Part shown: in pieces, positions 63,023-64,000 of the stretch
Numbering within the stretch: position 1 is the stretch's first letter
Layout of the letters: every line of letters starts with the position of its first letter
NCBI GenBank assembly: GCA_011365055.1
Contig: RDOG01000021.1
Coordinates: forward strand, 11,886-75,885
Reading direction: 5' to 3'
DNA from: Promethearchaeota archaeon
GTDB lineage: Archaea; Asgardarchaeota; Lokiarchaeia; Helarchaeales; RDOG01
Length of the DNA: 64,000 nt
The notes under the pieces: generated by a model
Databases searched by the model: none
Told to the model about the DNA's origin: nothing
The model's input: the letters and a program-made list of their open reading frames with translations, nothing else
Translations under genes and position numbers: made by a program

Positions 63023-64000
63023 TCATGGGGTATATTTCCAGAGATCGTTCAGATATCCAGGACTACCGCTAACATTGTCGTATCCATAGCCGCCGAAGAG
63101 CCAGAGGTTGTCGCTCGCATCCGTATAAGAAACCGAGCCAGATCTTGCGCCGGGAACGTTCGCTTCATCCGCCACGCCTTTCGTGCCATAAGTGCCTAAT
63201 GTGTTTCGCAGGTAGTTTCCTGACACCCACGTCCACGTTGTTGTCGTTACATTGAACATCCAGAGATCATTCAGATATCCAGGACTACCGCTAACATTGT
63301 CATATCCATGTCCGCCGAAAAGCCAGAAGTTGCCGTTGGCATCCGTCCAAGAAGCAGAGGCATACCTCGCACCGGGCACGTTCACCGCAGCCGCCACGCC
63401 CTTCGTGCCGTAGACTCCATTGTTATCCATGGTATAATTGCCGGACATCCACGTCCAGGTTGCATCGCTCACGTTAAACATCCAGAGATCATTCAGCTCT
63501 CCATCACTACTAGTATTGGCATATCCATGTCCGCCGAAGAGCCAGAAGTTGCCACTGGCATCCGTCCAAGAAGCAGAGGCATACCTCGCACCGGGTACGT
63601 TCGCAGGATCCGCCACGCCCTTCGTGCCGTACGTTCCCTTGTCTTCTGCCAAATAATTGCCGGACACCCACGTCCAGGTTGCATCGCTCACGTTGAACAT
63701 CCAGAGATCGTTCAGCCATCCAGTACTAACGTTGTCATATCCAGCACCGCCAAAGAGCCAGAAGTTGCCGTTGGCATCCGTCCAAGATGCGCTTTCATAC
63801 CTCGCGCCGGGCACGTTCGTCTCATTCGCCACGCCTTTAATGCCGTATGTTCCGAGATTATTCACGGAGTAATTCCCAGACATCCACGTCCAGGTTGCAT
63901 CGCTCACGTTGAACATCCAGAGATCGTTCAGGCATCTAGCACCACTACTGTCATTGGCGTATCCAGCTCCGCCAAAGAGCCAGAAGTTGCCGTTGGCATC
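63023..64000 (-). CDS. Kelch-type beta-propeller surface protein (partial)
   Basis: The frame is open to the right edge, so the N-terminus lies outside the window. Four full repeats and a fifth partial one read TWTWMSGNYS, GTYGTKGVAD, PGARYASASWTDA, GNFWLFGG and LNDLWMFNVSDA. It ends LNDLWKYTP as in the gene at 19342. DNA is GC-rich against its AT-rich surroundings. Identical stretches occur between repeats, and the same 55-bp tandem repeats follow it. It is a surface adhesin-like paralogue. Confidence 0.88.
   Translation of the reverse strand, partial: DANGNFWLFGGAGYANDSSGARCLNDLWMFNVSDATWTWMSGNYSVNNLGTYGIKGVANETNVPGARYESASWTDANGNFWLFGGAGYDNVSTGWLNDLWMFNVSDATWTWVSGNYLAEDKGTYGTKGVADPANVPGARYASASWTDASGNFWLFGGHGYANTSSDGELNDLWMFNVSDATWTWMSGNYTMDNNGVYGTKGVAAAVNVPGARYASASWTDANGNFWLFGGHGYDNVSGSPGYLNDLWMFNVTTTTWTWVSGNYLRNTLGTYGTKGVADEANVPGARSGSVSYTDASDNLWLFGGYGYDNVSGSPGYLNDLWKYTP

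Overview
The window is AT-rich archaeal DNA and most resembles an Asgard archaeon of the Lokiarchaeota/Promethearchaeota type. The evidence is an archaeal CoA-pathway enzyme (4-phosphopantoate--beta-alanine ligase), a hexulose-phosphate synthase/RraA fusion, a tiny eL41 ribosomal protein gene, a Pelota/eRF1-like protein, a group II chaperonin paralogue, an HTH_10 regulator, a longin-like protein, an MtrH/MttB corrinoid methyltransferase set, and ribosome-binding sites of the GGTGA/GAGGTG type, often in front of TTG starts. The lineage is inferred from gene content only. I saw no rRNA, tRNA, CRISPR array or intact insertion sequence.

Layout. 1-9.8 kb: HPS-RraA (partial), eL41, CoA enzyme, PAP2 phosphatase, DUF166, small unknowns, a nucleotidyltransferase/small-partner pair, an MBL-fold protein, 5-formyl-THF cyclo-ligase and a DMT permease. 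9.9-14.5 kb: a four-gene redox operon joining NuoE, NuoF and NuoG-like modules to an FMN glutamate-synthase domain protein. 14.5-19 kb: Pelota-like protein, class III aminotransferase, a possible structured RNA, a coiled-coil protein and a terpenoid-cyclase-fold protein. 19-21.4 kb: a GC-rich Kelch-type surface protein with 55-bp tandem repeats behind its 3' end, then a broken membrane ORF. 21.5-31.7 kb: two VapBC pairs, a DHA2 transporter, and a 2.1-kb tandem duplication of a winged-helix regulator plus 7-TM membrane protein with a decayed ORF between the copies. 31.9-40.4 kb: giant TPR protein, cyclase-family hydrolase, DUF362 ferredoxin, a surface protein and an Hsp20/PadR stress locus. 41.2-54.6 kb: C1 metabolism, with MtrH, and then a minus-strand run RACo - degenerate chaperonin - MttB-like methyltransferase - corrinoid protein - SCP2, plus a second corrinoid protein. 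54.7-62.7 kb: acyl-CoA synthetase, longin-like protein with a 51-residue companion, ketol-acid-reductoisomerase-like enzyme, class II aldolase and a korDABC 2-oxoacid:ferredoxin oxidoreductase operon. 62.8-64 kb: a second Kelch gene carrying the same 55-bp repeats.

How it fits together. Methyl groups would pass from an unknown methylated substrate through the MttB-like enzyme to a corrinoid protein and via MtrH to a tetrahydropterin, with RACo repairing oxidised cobalt. KOR and the NuoEF/GltB operon handle ferredoxin and NAD(P)H electrons. The least expected feature is a chaperonin paralogue that has lost the usual ATPase residues and sits between RACo and the methyltransferase. Three surface or membrane ORFs are interrupted by single in-frame stops, which points to decay, variation or sequence error.
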